Positions 1-9,200 of a DNA stretch of 64,000 nt are shown here, piece by piece. The notes below the pieces were generated by a model. The model was not told the origin of the DNA and made no database searches. It saw only the letters and a list, made by a program, of their open reading frames with translations. Made by a program: the position numbers and the translations under genes. The number at the start of each line of letters is the position of its first letter. Position 1 is the first letter of the stretch. The DNA is from Cereibacter ovatus (GTDB lineage Bacteria; Pseudomonadota; Alphaproteobacteria; Rhodobacterales; Rhodobacteraceae), in contig NZ_OAOQ01000015.1 of the NCBI RefSeq assembly GCF_900207575.1, forward strand, positions 1 to 64,000, read 5' to 3'.

Positions 1-877
1 ACGAGTGATCGCCTGAAGCGTGATCTCGCGGTAGAAGCCCTGCGCCGTGCTCTCGTGGCTCGCAACCCTGCGCCGGGATTGGTCCACCATTCCGACCGCG
101 GATCGCAATACTGCTCGGTCGACTATCAGGCCCTGCTCCGCAAACGCGGCATCCTGATCTCAATGAGCGGGCGCGGGAACTGCTACGTATGCGCCGTTTC
201 CGTCCCATTGATTTCGCCGGTTCCCGAGCGCTGACCGAGAGGCGAGTCTTGCTCTGAGGTTTCAGAGAGGCACGGCGATGGCGGATGGTGGAGAGGGATT
301 TGGCGGCCGGATCGAGGTGGTCCGGCGCACGCGTGGATATCGGCGCTGGCCTGACGAGGTGGAAGGTCCTGGGCGCACTTCGCGAGCCTGATCGGCACCT
401 GCAAGATGAACGGGGTCGAGCCCTACGCCTACCTCGTCGATCTCTTCACCCGGCTCGCCAACGGCCACCACGACAAGGACATCGACGCGCTGATGCCGTG
501 GGCCTATATCCCGGCTGCTCCAGCCGAGACGGCCTCAATTCCCGGGAAATGACCTCATCCGGGAGTCCCCGATGAGCTCAAATGAGCCCAACAATCAGCG
601 GACGCCGATCTCCGGCGCCACACCCGGCGACACCGCAAGCGAAACTTCAATGGGGCGGAGACGTCGGATACACTGCTACGACAACTCGATGGTGGAAACG
701 TTCTTCAAGACCATCAAGTCAGAGCTCATCTGGCCAGTCGCATGGCAATCCCGCCAGCGGGCCGAAAACGCCGTCGCCAGATACATCGACGGGTTCTATA
801 ACCCCGTCAGGCGACATTCATCGCCCGGCTTCCAGAGCCCCATCGCCTTCGAGCGAAAGGTTCGCGAAGTGAGCTAA
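1..877 (+). pseudogene. IS3-family transposase OrfB, 3' part, interrupted by IS66 relic
   Basis: Bases 1-186 encode the middle of an IS3-group OrfB integrase core. It contains the HHSDRGSQY block that carries the second catalytic Asp of the DDE triad, and then runs to GRGNCY. The reading is broken at 187 by a 485-bp insertion. It resumes at 680 with DNSMVETFFKTIKSEL, which carries the catalytic Glu region, and ends at a TAA at 875-877. Removing 187-671 and one copy of the 8-bp duplication restores a continuous frame through GRGNCYDNSMVE, so the gene was intact when hit. The 5' end, OrfA and left terminus lie outside the window. The right terminus is somewhere in 878-1023 and I could not fix it. 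The gene is inactive now, because the insertion separates the catalytic residues. Confidence 0.9.
187..671 (+). mobile_element. Internally deleted IS66-family element
   Basis: The left end GTATGCGCCGTTTCCGTCCC and the complement of the right end GTATCCGACGTCTCCGCCCC match at 21 of the first 25 bases, so these are terminal inverted repeats. The 8-bp sequence ACTGCTAC stands immediately outside both ends (179-186 and 672-679). An 8-bp target duplication is normal for IS66. Inside, 278-391 encodes a 37-residue start of the TnpA-type protein (GRIEVVRRTRGYRRWPDE). Bases 379-552 encode the last 57 residues of the TnpC transposase (CKMNGVEPYAYLVDLF, then PWAY). TnpB and nearly all of TnpC are missing, so the element cannot move by itself. 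Confidence 0.88.
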
Positions 878-1023
878 ACACTCTCCACAAAAGGCGGGCA
901 AGTCCAATCAGCCTTCTGCCCGGCAAGCGCCGATCACCACACACAGTTCTGAGTGTCGCATTCCCAAACTTATCGGATCGTCGTGCCAAGCCGGCCCAGG
1001 CGTTCGACTTCCCCGGGGCGCAG

Positions 1024-2202
1024 TCACGCCACCTGTCCCGCAGCCCATCCCGAGGACCAGGCCCATTGGAAGTTGTAGCCGCCAAGCCAGCCGGTCACAT
1101 CCACCACTTCGCCCACGAAGAACAACCCCGGCTGCGTGCGGGCCTGAAGCGTGCGGGCATCGAGATGGCGGGTATCGACGCCGCCCAGCGTGACCTCGGC
1201 GGTGCGGAAGCCTTCGGTGCCCACAGGGCGCATGTCCCAGGCCGTGACCGCCTGCGCCAGCCGGTCGATCGCGGCGTTCGACTGGGCGGCCAGCGGCCCG
1301 TCGATTCCGGCCCGCGCTTCCAGATGCCGCGCAAGGCGTTCGGGCAGGATCTGCGCCAGCACCGTGCGCGGTGCGCTGCGGCCCGATGCGACCCGCGCCT
1401 GCCGCAACAGTGCCGCGACGTCGGTGCCGGGCGCCAGCGACAGACGCAGCGCCATGCCCTCGCGCCAGTAAGAGCTGATCTGAAGGATCGCTGGCCCCGA
1501 CAGCCCGCGATGGGTGAACAGCACCGCCTCGTCAAAGCTGGTGTTGGCGGCACTGACACGTGCCGGGACCGCAATGCCGGCCAGCGCCTTCAGCCCTGCA
1601 AGTTCCTGTTCGGCGAAGGTCAGTGGCACCAGCGCGGGCCGGGTCTCGACCACGGGCAGACCGAAGCTTTCCGCGATGCGATAGCCATAGCCGGTGGCGC
1701 CCATCTTCGGGATCGACTTGCCCCCGGTGGCGATGACGACCGAGGCGGCGCTGACCGGCCCGCGTGAGGTCTCGACCACGAATCCCCCCGCCTCGCGCCG
1801 CACCTCGCCCGGTTCGGTCGCAAGGCGCAGATCCACCCCTGCCTCGCGCATCTGGCGCACCAGCAGGTCGACGATCTGCGTGGCAGAGCCGTCGCAGAAC
1901 AACTGCCCCAGCGTCTTTTCGTGCCAGGCGATTCCCGCGGCATCAAGTCTTGCGATGAAATCCCATTGTGTGAACCGCTTCAGCGCCGACAGGGCGAAGC
2001 GCGGATTCTGTGACAGGAACCGCTCTGGCGCGATGTTGAGGTTGGTGAAATTGCACCTCCCCCCGCCCGAGATGCGGATCTTCTCGCCCGGGGCGCGGGC
2101 GTGGTCGATGACCAGCACACGGCGCCCCCTGCGGCCTGCCTCGATGGCGCAGAACATGCCCGCAGCCCCTGCCCCAAGGATCACGACGTCGAAATTTTCC
2201 AT
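1024..2202 (-). CDS. BaiN/HI0933-family NAD(P)/FAD-dependent oxidoreductase
   Basis: A 392-residue flavoprotein of the HI0933 (YhiN/BaiN) family. The N-terminal FAD-binding glycine motif GAGAAG is at residues 10-15, followed by the family signature GEKIRISGGGRCNFTN near 50. The C-terminus carries the second FAD-contact block, with GGYNFQWAWSSGW near the end. The length matches the usual 390-400 residues. I chose the ATG at 2202 because it directly precedes the glycine motif; the frame is open further upstream but runs into the tRNA-Gln genes. Family members reduce or oxidise organic substrates that are mostly unknown, so a specific substrate cannot be given. It is a single gene transcribed away from the tRNA-Gln pair. 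Confidence 0.87.
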   Translation of the reverse strand: MENFDVVILGAGAAGMFCAIEAGRRGRRVLVIDHARAPGEKIRISGGGRCNFTNLNIAPERFLSQNPRFALSALKRFTQWDFIARLDAAGIAWHEKTLGQLFCDGSATQIVDLLVRQMREAGVDLRLATEPGEVRREAGGFVVETSRGPVSAASVVIATGGKSIPKMGATGYGYRIAESFGLPVVETRPALVPLTFAEQELAGLKALAGIAVPARVSAANTSFDEAVLFTHRGLSGPAILQISSYWREGMALRLSLAPGTDVAALLRQARVASGRSAPRTVLAQILPERLARHLEARAGIDGPLAAQSNAAIDRLAQAVTAWDMRPVGTEGFRTAEVTLGGVDTRHLDARTLQARTQPGLFFVGEVVDVTGWLGGYNFQWAWSSGWAAGQVA

Positions 2203-2299
2203 ACCCTTCCATAGCTTGCGCCCCGTTTCCCGGCAATGCGAGAAATCTGCGATCAGCCTCTTGCAGCGGCCGGAAGCCTTCGCTAAACAGCGCCTCAGA

Positions 2300-2374
<75 letters not shown>

Positions 2375-2414
2375 TCGTTTGCGACGCAGGTTATCCAACC
2401 CTTCCCGTCGCTGT

Positions 2415-2489
<75 letters not shown>

Positions 2490-2584
2490 ATCCTTCCGTT
2501 TTCCCGGTTTGCTGAGTTCTGGAACGATCCACAGACCATGCCCGAGCCGTTTGGCGAAAGGGCCGGTCCGCGTTCCGTGAGGGG

Positions 2585-3190
2585 TCAGAACTCGACCCCC
2601 GGCTGCGCCTTGATCCCGGCCCGGAACGGGTGCTTCACGGCTGCCATTTCGGTCACCAGATCGGCGGCCTCGATCAGGTCGGGCCTCGCGTTGCGGCCGG
2701 TCAGAACGACATGGGTCATCGCCGGCTTCTCATCACGCAGGAAGGCCAGCACCTCGTCCAGATCCAGATATTCATAGCGCAGCGCGATGTTGATTTCATC
2801 CAGCAACACCATGCGGATGGCAGGATCCCGGATCAGCTCTTTCGCCTTGGCCCAGCCGGCGCGGGCGGCGGCAATGTCGCGGTCGCGGTCCTGGGTTTCC
2901 CAGGTAAAGCCTTCGCCCATGGCGTGAAACTGGCAGAGGTCTCCGAAATGGCTGGTCAGCAGCCGACGCTCGCCGGTGTCCCAGGCGCCCTTGATGAACT
3001 GGACCACGGCGCAGGGCATGCCATGCGCGATGCAGCGCAGGATCATCCCGAACCCGGATGAGGACTTGCCCTTGCCCGCCCCGGTATGGACGATCACAAG
3101 GCCCTTCTCATCGGTCTTTTCCGCCATCATCCGGTCGCGGGCGGCCTTGATCTTGGCCTTCTTCTCGGCGTGGCGCTGGTTATCGTTCAT
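2585..3190 (-). CDS. cobO: Corrinoid adenosyltransferase CobO
   Basis: A 201-residue cob(I)yrinic acid a,c-diamide adenosyltransferase. It transfers the 5'-deoxyadenosyl group of ATP to the cobalt of cobyrinate or cobalamin in the cytoplasm. A P-loop (GAGKGKSS) is at residues 37-44, LLDEINIAL forms the Walker B-like block, and LTGRNARPDLIEAADLVTEM is the C-terminal family signature. The size is typical for BtuR/CobO. The ATG at 3190 overlaps the end of the upstream membrane gene by 11 nt, so the two are translationally coupled. It sits beside, but points away from, the riboswitch-controlled cob operon. Confidence 0.95.
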   Translation of the reverse strand: MNDNQRHAEKKAKIKAARDRMMAEKTDEKGLVIVHTGAGKGKSSSGFGMILRCIAHGMPCAVVQFIKGAWDTGERRLLTSHFGDLCQFHAMGEGFTWETQDRDRDIAAARAGWAKAKELIRDPAIRMVLLDEINIALRYEYLDLDEVLAFLRDEKPAMTHVVLTGRNARPDLIEAADLVTEMAAVKHPFRAGIKAQPGVEF

Positions 3191-4424
3191 GTCTCGGTCC
3201 TATCTGCACGATCTGGCCGGCCGGCACGATCCGGGCCCGGGGGCCGGAAAAGACGGGCCGCTGCGGCGGGTGAAACAGCGTGGGCACATACCCCCAAAGG
3301 AAGACAAGCCAGCCCGCACACCACAGCCCTGCCGCCAGCGAGACGGCATCGCCCGGCAGAAGCGGCGTCGCCAGCCGCACCAGCGCCGCCGCCCAGACCA
3401 GCGCGAAGGCCGCCAGCATCGAGCCGCGCGCCCGCAGCGGCCCGCCATCGCGCGGCGCGGCCGCACGGGCGGCCAGCGACAGGATCATCCCCGACATCGC
3501 CCCCATGGTCAGCGCATGCAGGGCATCCATCTCGGCGATCGGCAGCAGGCCCAGCCGCGCCAGCCCCACCAGCACCAGACCCACCGCAAGCCAGCCAAAG
3601 GTGGCATGCAACAGCAACAAAAGCGGGTTCCGCCGCGCCGCCCAGCCGCGCCACCGCACCAGCCGGGCGCCCTGCGCCACCCCCGCCCCGATCAGCGCCA
3701 AGGCCGAGACCAGCTCTTCGCCGGCGAAGGTCAGCGCCAGCGCCAGCCACAACAGCCCCAGCGCGGTCCAGCCCGCCACCGGCCCCGGGGCCGGATCGGG
3801 CGCGGCAAGTCCGGTCTGCCGCATCCAGTTCAGCGTGAAGGCCGGCACCATCCGCCCGGCGATGATCGAGATCTTGATGGCGAAGAACATCCAGCCCACC
3901 CGCACCATCACCGTGCTGTCGGGCAGTGCTCCGGTCAGGGCCGCGCGCAGATACAGCGCCTCGGCCGCGCCGAAGGCCAGAATTCCGGCGGCAAAGCCCA
4001 GCTTGCCCCAGCGTCGCGCGGTCGCCGCCTCGCGCGCAAGAATCGCCGCAAGCAGCAGGAAATAGGCCACCGCCATGGGCTGGATCAGCCAGACCGGCGT
4101 GTCTGGCCACAGCCCCACCGCCACCAGCGCAAGCCGGCCCAGAAGCCACAGCCCGACCAGCGCCATCAAGAGGCGCCCCGCGACCGGATCGCTGCCTCTG
4201 CGCCAGCCCATCGCCGCGGTCAGGAAATACCCCCCCACCGCGGCCGAACCCAGGCCAAACAGCATCTCGTGCCCGTGCCACAGGCCCCAACTGCCAAGGA
4301 CGGGGGCAGCCACCCCCATGGCCTCGCCCCAGTGCCACCAGATCAGCGCCAGCAGTGCCCAGATCCCCGCCGCCAGAAACAGCGGTCGGTGCGGTGCATG
4401 CCAGATCGAGGCGGTCTTGGCCAT
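3180..4424 (-). CDS. NnrS-family multi-helix membrane protein
   Basis: A 414-residue integral membrane protein with about twelve hydrophobic segments. It opens with HAPHRPLFLAAGIWALLALI and continues with WHGHEMLFGLGSAAVGGYFL, both characteristic of NnrS proteins. NnrS family members are haem- and copper-associated proteins linked to nitric oxide tolerance. The start at 4424 (MAKTASIW) gives the usual family N-terminus. The 3' end overlaps cobO by 11 nt, so it forms a two-gene leftward operon with cobO. Why an NnrS-like protein is coupled to a corrinoid enzyme is unknown; I cannot see a function from the sequence. The start lies about 130 bp from the divergent cobalamin riboswitch. Confidence 0.82.
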   Translation of the reverse strand: MAKTASIWHAPHRPLFLAAGIWALLALIWWHWGEAMGVAAPVLGSWGLWHGHEMLFGLGSAAVGGYFLTAAMGWRRGSDPVAGRLLMALVGLWLLGRLALVAVGLWPDTPVWLIQPMAVAYFLLLAAILAREAATARRWGKLGFAAGILAFGAAEALYLRAALTGALPDSTVMVRVGWMFFAIKISIIAGRMVPAFTLNWMRQTGLAAPDPAPGPVAGWTALGLLWLALALTFAGEELVSALALIGAGVAQGARLVRWRGWAARRNPLLLLLHATFGWLAVGLVLVGLARLGLLPIAEMDALHALTMGAMSGMILSLAARAAAPRDGGPLRARGSMLAAFALVWAAALVRLATPLLPGDAVSLAAGLWCAGWLVFLWGYVPTLFHPPQRPVFSGPRARIVPAGQIVQIGPRHER

Positions 4425-4517
4425 CCGGAACCCTTTGCGAAGGCCCCTGTTCTGCCTGCTTCGGCGAAGGATGTGAAGCCCGGCCCGTATTCGCGTCCCG
4501 TCCAGCGGGGCGGCGGC

Positions 4518-4523
4518 TTGACA
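4518..4523 (+). promoter_or_regulatory. Candidate -35 box of the cob operon promoter
   Basis: A perfect TTGACA lies 40 bp before the start of the riboswitch fold on the same strand. A transcript start near 4552-4558 fits. No strong -10 is visible, which is common in this GC-rich group, so this rests mainly on position. Confidence 0.4.
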
Positions 4524-4557
4524 AGGGCCCGGTTTTTCACCACCACTCGGCCCGCGC

Positions 4558-4732
4558 TGGTTCCTGTCGTTCGTGACAGGCGAAGAGGGAATGCCCAAGC
4601 GGCAGCCGCCCCCGCGACCGTGACCGGAAAGGTCGCCCGATCCACTGGCCCTGCAAAGGCCGGGAAGGGGGGCGCCCGCTGGGCCATCCGGCCCTGAATC
4701 CGCAAGCCGGGAGACCTGCCAGCGCCGAGACT
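4558..4732 (+). ncRNA. Cobalamin (AdoCbl) riboswitch
   Basis: The conserved blocks of the cobalamin aptamer occur in order on the + strand: GAAGAGGGAATGCC near 4582-4595; the C-rich core GCCGCCCCCGCGACCGTGA near 4607-4625; the CCACTGGCC...GGGAAGG arm near 4642-4667; and the B12 box AGCCGGGAGACCTGCC at 4704-4720. It lies in the leader of the DUF1636-cobW-cobN operon, about 110 bp before the first start codon. It should repress that operon when adenosylcobalamin is high. The exact P1 ends are approximate. Confidence 0.95.
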
Positions 4733-4843
4733 GACGGGCGGACGGGGTGTTCCGCGACCTGTGGACCGGGGTGCTTCCTGTGCAGCACCTTATTCGCCGG
4801 ACCGCCTGCGCGCGCCCCATGCCCCTGTATGAAGGGATGGCCG

Positions 4844-5218
4844 ATGACGGTGACGCTTCACGTCTGCACCACTTGCCGCGCGGGTCAGCCCGTGGTCGAA
4901 GGCATGCCCCTGCCCGGCGCCCGGCTGCATGCGGCGCTGGCCGCCGCCGCGCCGGAAGGGCTGCGGGTCGAAGCGGTCGAATGTCTTTCGGCCTGTGCGC
5001 AGGGGTGCGCCGTGGCGCTGTCGGCGCCCGGCCGCTGGTCCTATGTCTATGGCCGGCTGACCGAGGGCCACACCCCCGACATCCTTGCCGGTGCCGCCGC
5101 CTATGCCTCGGCGCCCGATGGCCTTGTGCCATGGCGCGAGCGGCCCGAGATCTTTCGCAAGCAGTCGCTTGCCCGCATTCCCCCCACCCGCATTCCCCCG
5201 ATCGGAGACACCCCATGA
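4844..5218 (+). CDS. DUF1636 family putative metal-binding protein
   Basis: A 124-residue protein of the DUF1636 family, often annotated as a metal-binding protein and commonly found next to cobW. It has a thioredoxin-like ferredoxin pattern of cysteines: C8 and C11 (VCTTC) and later CLSACAQGC. This could bind a metal or an Fe-S cluster, but that is inference. The ATG at 4844 is preferred over the one at 4829 because GAAGGG sits seven bases upstream of it. It is the first gene after the riboswitch, and its stop overlaps the cobW start as ATGA. A role in cobalt handling is suggested only by context. Confidence 0.85.
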   Translation: MTVTLHVCTTCRAGQPVVEGMPLPGARLHAALAAAAPEGLRVEAVECLSACAQGCAVALSAPGRWSYVYGRLTEGHTPDILAGAAAYASAPDGLVPWRERPEIFRKQSLARIPPTRIPPIGDTP

Positions 5219-6255
5219 CCGACCTTGCGAAGATCCCAGTCACGGTGATCACCGGCTTTCTTGGCGCCGGCAAGACCACGCTGATCCGGCACCTGATGCA
5301 GAACCCCGGCGGGCGGCGGCTGGCGGTGCTGGTCAATGAATTCGGCACCGTGGGCGTCGATGGCGACCTGATCCGCGCCTGCGCCGACGAGAACTGCCCC
5401 GATGAGGCGATCGTGGAGCTGGCCAACGGCTGCCTGTGTTGCACCGTGGCCGACGAATTCATCCCCACGATCGAGGCGCTGATGGCGCTGCCCCGGCGTC
5501 CCGACCATATCCTGATCGAAACCTCGGGGCTGGCGCTGCCCAAGCCGCTTCTGAAGGCGTTTGACTGGCCGGCGATCCGGTCGCGCATCACCGTGGATGG
5601 CGTGATTGCGCTGGCCGATGCCGAAGCGGTGGCCGCGGGCCGCTTTGCCCCCGATACCGGGGCGGTGGCGGCGCAGGCGCTTGCCGAAGGCGCCGATCAC
5701 GAAACCCCGCTGTCCGAGGTGTTCGAGGATCAGCTGGCCTGTGCCGATCTTGTGCTGCTGACCAAGGCCGATCTGGCGGGCGAGGCCGGCCTTGCCGCTG
5801 CCCGCGCCGTCGTCGTGGCGGAATCGCCTCGCCCGATCCCGATCCTTGCCGTCACCGAAGGCGCCATTGATCCGCAGGTGATCCTTGGCCTTGCCGCCGC
5901 GGCCGAGGACGACCTTGCCGCCCGCCCCTCGCACCATGACGGCGCCGAGGATCACGAACACGACGATTTCGCCTCGGCGGTGATCGACCTGCCCGAGATC
6001 GCCGGCCCCGAAGCCCTTGCCGAGGCCATCCGCGCGCTGGCGCGCGACCGCCGCGTGTTGCGCGTGAAGGGTCATGTCGCCGTGGCGGGCAAGCCGATGC
6101 GGCTGCTGGTGCAGGCGGTGGGCGAGCGGGTGCGCTATCAGTATGACCGACCGTGGCCGGCCAGCCGCGAAAGCCGCCTTGTGGTGATCGCCGAAGCCGC
6201 CGACATCGACGAGGCTGCGATCCGGGCCGATCTTCTGGCACGGGTTGGTGGCTGA
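5215..6255 (+). CDS. cobW: Cobalamin biosynthesis GTPase CobW
   Basis: A 346-residue G3E-family GTPase (COG0523). The P-loop GFLGAGKT is at residues 14-21, the metal-binding CxCC motif (GCLCC) is at about 73-77, and a histidine/acidic loop SHHDGAEDHEHDD lies in the second half, before the CobW C-terminal domain. CobW is thought to deliver cobalt to the late-insertion cobaltochelatase. The gene overlaps both neighbours (ATGA before, TGATG after), which couples it tightly to DUF1636 and cobN. The length is normal for CobW. Confidence 0.95.
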   Translation: MTDLAKIPVTVITGFLGAGKTTLIRHLMQNPGGRRLAVLVNEFGTVGVDGDLIRACADENCPDEAIVELANGCLCCTVADEFIPTIEALMALPRRPDHILIETSGLALPKPLLKAFDWPAIRSRITVDGVIALADAEAVAAGRFAPDTGAVAAQALAEGADHETPLSEVFEDQLACADLVLLTKADLAGEAGLAAARAVVVAESPRPIPILAVTEGAIDPQVILGLAAAAEDDLAARPSHHDGAEDHEHDDFASAVIDLPEIAGPEALAEAIRALARDRRVLRVKGHVAVAGKPMRLLVQAVGERVRYQYDRPWPASRESRLVVIAEAADIDEAAIRADLLARVGG

Positions 6256-9200
6256 TGCACGTCATCTTCCGCGAAAGTCACGGGCTGGATGAGACCGCGA
6301 CGCCGTTCGATCCGGGGCAGACGCCGGCGGATCTGGTGGTGCTGACGTTCTCGGACAGCGATCTGGGCGCTTTCGCGGCGGGCTGGCACCGGGCGAAGGG
6401 GGGCCTGCCCTCGCTTCGGCTGCTGAACCTTGTGGCGCTGCGGCATCCGCTGTCGGTCGATACCTATGCGGAAACGGTGCTGGCCCACGCGAAGGCCATC
6501 CTGATCCGGTTGATCGGCGGCGAAAGCTACTGGGCCTATGGTCTGGCCGAGGTGCAGGATCTGTGCCGGCGCCGCGGCATCGCGCTGGCGGTGCTGCCCG
6601 CGGACGGACGCGAAGACCCCGGCCTTGATGCGCTGTCCACGCTGCCCGTCTCGACGCTGCGGCGGCTGTCGGCGCTGTGCGATGCCGGGGGCGCGGTGGC
6701 GGCGCAGGCGGCACTGGCGCAACTGGCGCTGGCGGCGGGGCTTTATGCCGGGCCGGTGATGGGCGACAAACGCGTGCCCGACTGCGGCTGGTATGACCCC
6801 GACCGCGGCGTGATCGCGCAGCCGGCGCCGGGCGGCTTCGTCGTCACCTTCTATCGCAGCTATCTGACCGCCGCCGACACCGCGCCGGTGGATGCGCTGA
6901 TTTTCGCGCTTCGTGAACGGGGCTTTGCCGCCCATGGCCTTTTTGCGCCCTCGCTGAAGGCGCCCGGCGTGCCCGCGTGGATCTCGGCGCAGCTGGCCGA
7001 TGCCGCGCCGCGGGCGATCGTGAATGCCACCGCCTTTTCCGCCAAGGGGCCGCAGGGATCGCCGCTGGACGGCCCCGGCTGCCCGGTGTTTCAGGTGGCG
7101 CTGTCCACTGCCCGTCGCCGCGACTGGCACGGGGCCGAGCGTGGCCTGTCGCCCGCCGATCTGGCCATGCATGTGGTGCTGCCCGAGGTCGACGGGCGTA
7201 TCTTTGCCGGTGTCATCAGCTTCAAGTCTCCGGGTCGGCGCGACCCCGACCTACAGTTTTCCCGCTTCGCCCATCGCCCCGATCCCCAGCGCATCGCCGC
7301 AGTGGCCGACCGGGTGGTGGCATGGGACCGGCTGCGCGGGACCACCGCGGCCGAGCGGCGTCTTGCCGTGGTGCTGTCCACCTATCCCGGCCGCCCGGAC
7401 CAGATCGCCCATGCCGTGGGTCTCGACGCGCCCGCCTCGGCCGAGGCGCTGCTGGCGGCGCTTGGCGCCGAAGGCTATGCCACCGCCCCCGGCGAGGGAC
7501 TGACCGACGCCCTGCTGTCGTCGCGTGAAAGCTGGCCGCTGGCGGCCTATCGGGCCGCGCTTGCGACCCTGCCGGCACCGCTGCAATTCGCGCTTCGTGA
7601 AACCTGGGGCGAGCCCGAGGCCGATCCGGCCTGCCGCGACGGCGCATTTCACTTTGCCGCCACGCGCCGCGGAAACGTGCTGGCGGCGCTTCAGCCCGAA
7701 CGCGGCACCGCCGCCGACCGCGACGGCGACTATCACGACCTGTCACGCGTGCCGCGGCACGGCTATGTCGCCTTTTATCTGTGGCTTCGGGCGCAGGGCA
7801 TTCATGCGCTGGTTCATATGGGTGCGCATGGCACGCTGGAATGGCTGCCGGGCAAGGCCGTCGCCCTGTCGGATGCCTGCTGGCCCGAGGCGCTGACCGG
7901 CGCCCTGCCCGTCATCTATCCCTTCATCGTCAACGATCCCGGAGAGGCCGCGCAGGCCCGCCGCCGCATTGGCGCGGTGACGCTGGGCCATCTGCCGCCG
8001 CCCTTGCGCGATGCGGCCCTGCCCGACGGGCTGGCCCGGCTGGAACGGCTGCTGGACGAATATTCCACCGCCGACGGGCTTGATCCCGCCCGCCGCAACC
8101 GCCTGATCGCCGCGATCCGCGACGAGGCCCGCGCCGCTGGCGTCGAGGATGATCTGGGCCTGCCCGCTGACGCCACCCCCGCCGAGGCGATCACCCGCAT
8201 CGACCGCTTCGTCTGCGACCTGAAGGAAAGCCGCTATGGCGCGGGGCTGCACATCTACGGGCAGGCCGAGGGCGAGATGGCGGGCCTTCTGGCCGCGCTT
8301 GACGGCCGGCGGGTGGCGGCCGGCCCCTCGGGCTCGCCCCATCGGGGGCGGTCGGATGTGCTGCCGACGGGCCGCAACCTCTTTTCGGTCGATCCCCGCG
8401 CGGTGCCCTCGCGCGCGGCGCACGCGCAGGGGGTGAAGCTGGCCGAGGAACTGTTGCGGCGCCACCTTCAGGATCAGGGCGACTGGCCGAAGGGGCTGGT
8501 GGTGGATCTGTGGGGTTCGGCCTCGATGCGGACGGCGGGCGAGGAATTCGCCATGGCGCTGCATCTGGCGGGCCTTGCCCCGCGCTGGGACGACGGATCC
8601 GAGAGGGTCACGGGCGTAGAGATCCTGCCACTTGCGTTGCTGGGGCGGCCGCGGATCGACGTGACGCTGCGGGTGTCGGGGCTGTTTCGCGACATCTTCC
8701 CGACACTGGCGCAACTGTTCGAAACCGGCGCCGAGGCGCTGGCCGCCCGCGATGAGACCCCCGAGGATAACCCCTATCTGCGCCCCGCCGCGCGGGTGTT
8801 CGGGCCGAAGCCCGGGCTTTATGGTCTTGGCATCGACACCACGCCCCTTGGCGATGAAGCCCGCGCCGATGCGGGCGAGGCATGGATTGCGGGATCATCC
8901 TGGGCGATCGGCGCCGATGGCGTTCCGCACCCCGCGCGCGATGCGCTGGAAGACCGGCTGCGCGGCGCCGATGCCTTCGCCCACATGCAGGATCTGGCCG
9001 AAACCGACCTGCTGATGGCGCCCGATTTCGCCGCCCATCACGGCGGATTCGCCGCGGCGCTGGCACGGCTGGGGCGACAGGCTGCGCTTTATCACCTGGA
9101 CACCACGCGGCCCGACGATCCCCGCGCCCGCAGCCTGTCCGAGGAACTGGCCCGCACCGTCCGCGCGCGGGTCGCTGATCCGGGCTGGGCCGATGGCATG

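Noticed and set aside
4425-4557. A second riboswitch on the minus strand for the nnrS-cobO operon
   Set aside because: The conserved B12 box and core occur only on the plus strand; nothing comparable precedes 4424 on the minus strand.
2976-4697. A 573-codon rightward frame rich in Pro, Arg, His and Gln
   Set aside because: It is the antisense shadow of cobO and the NnrS-like gene and has no family signature.
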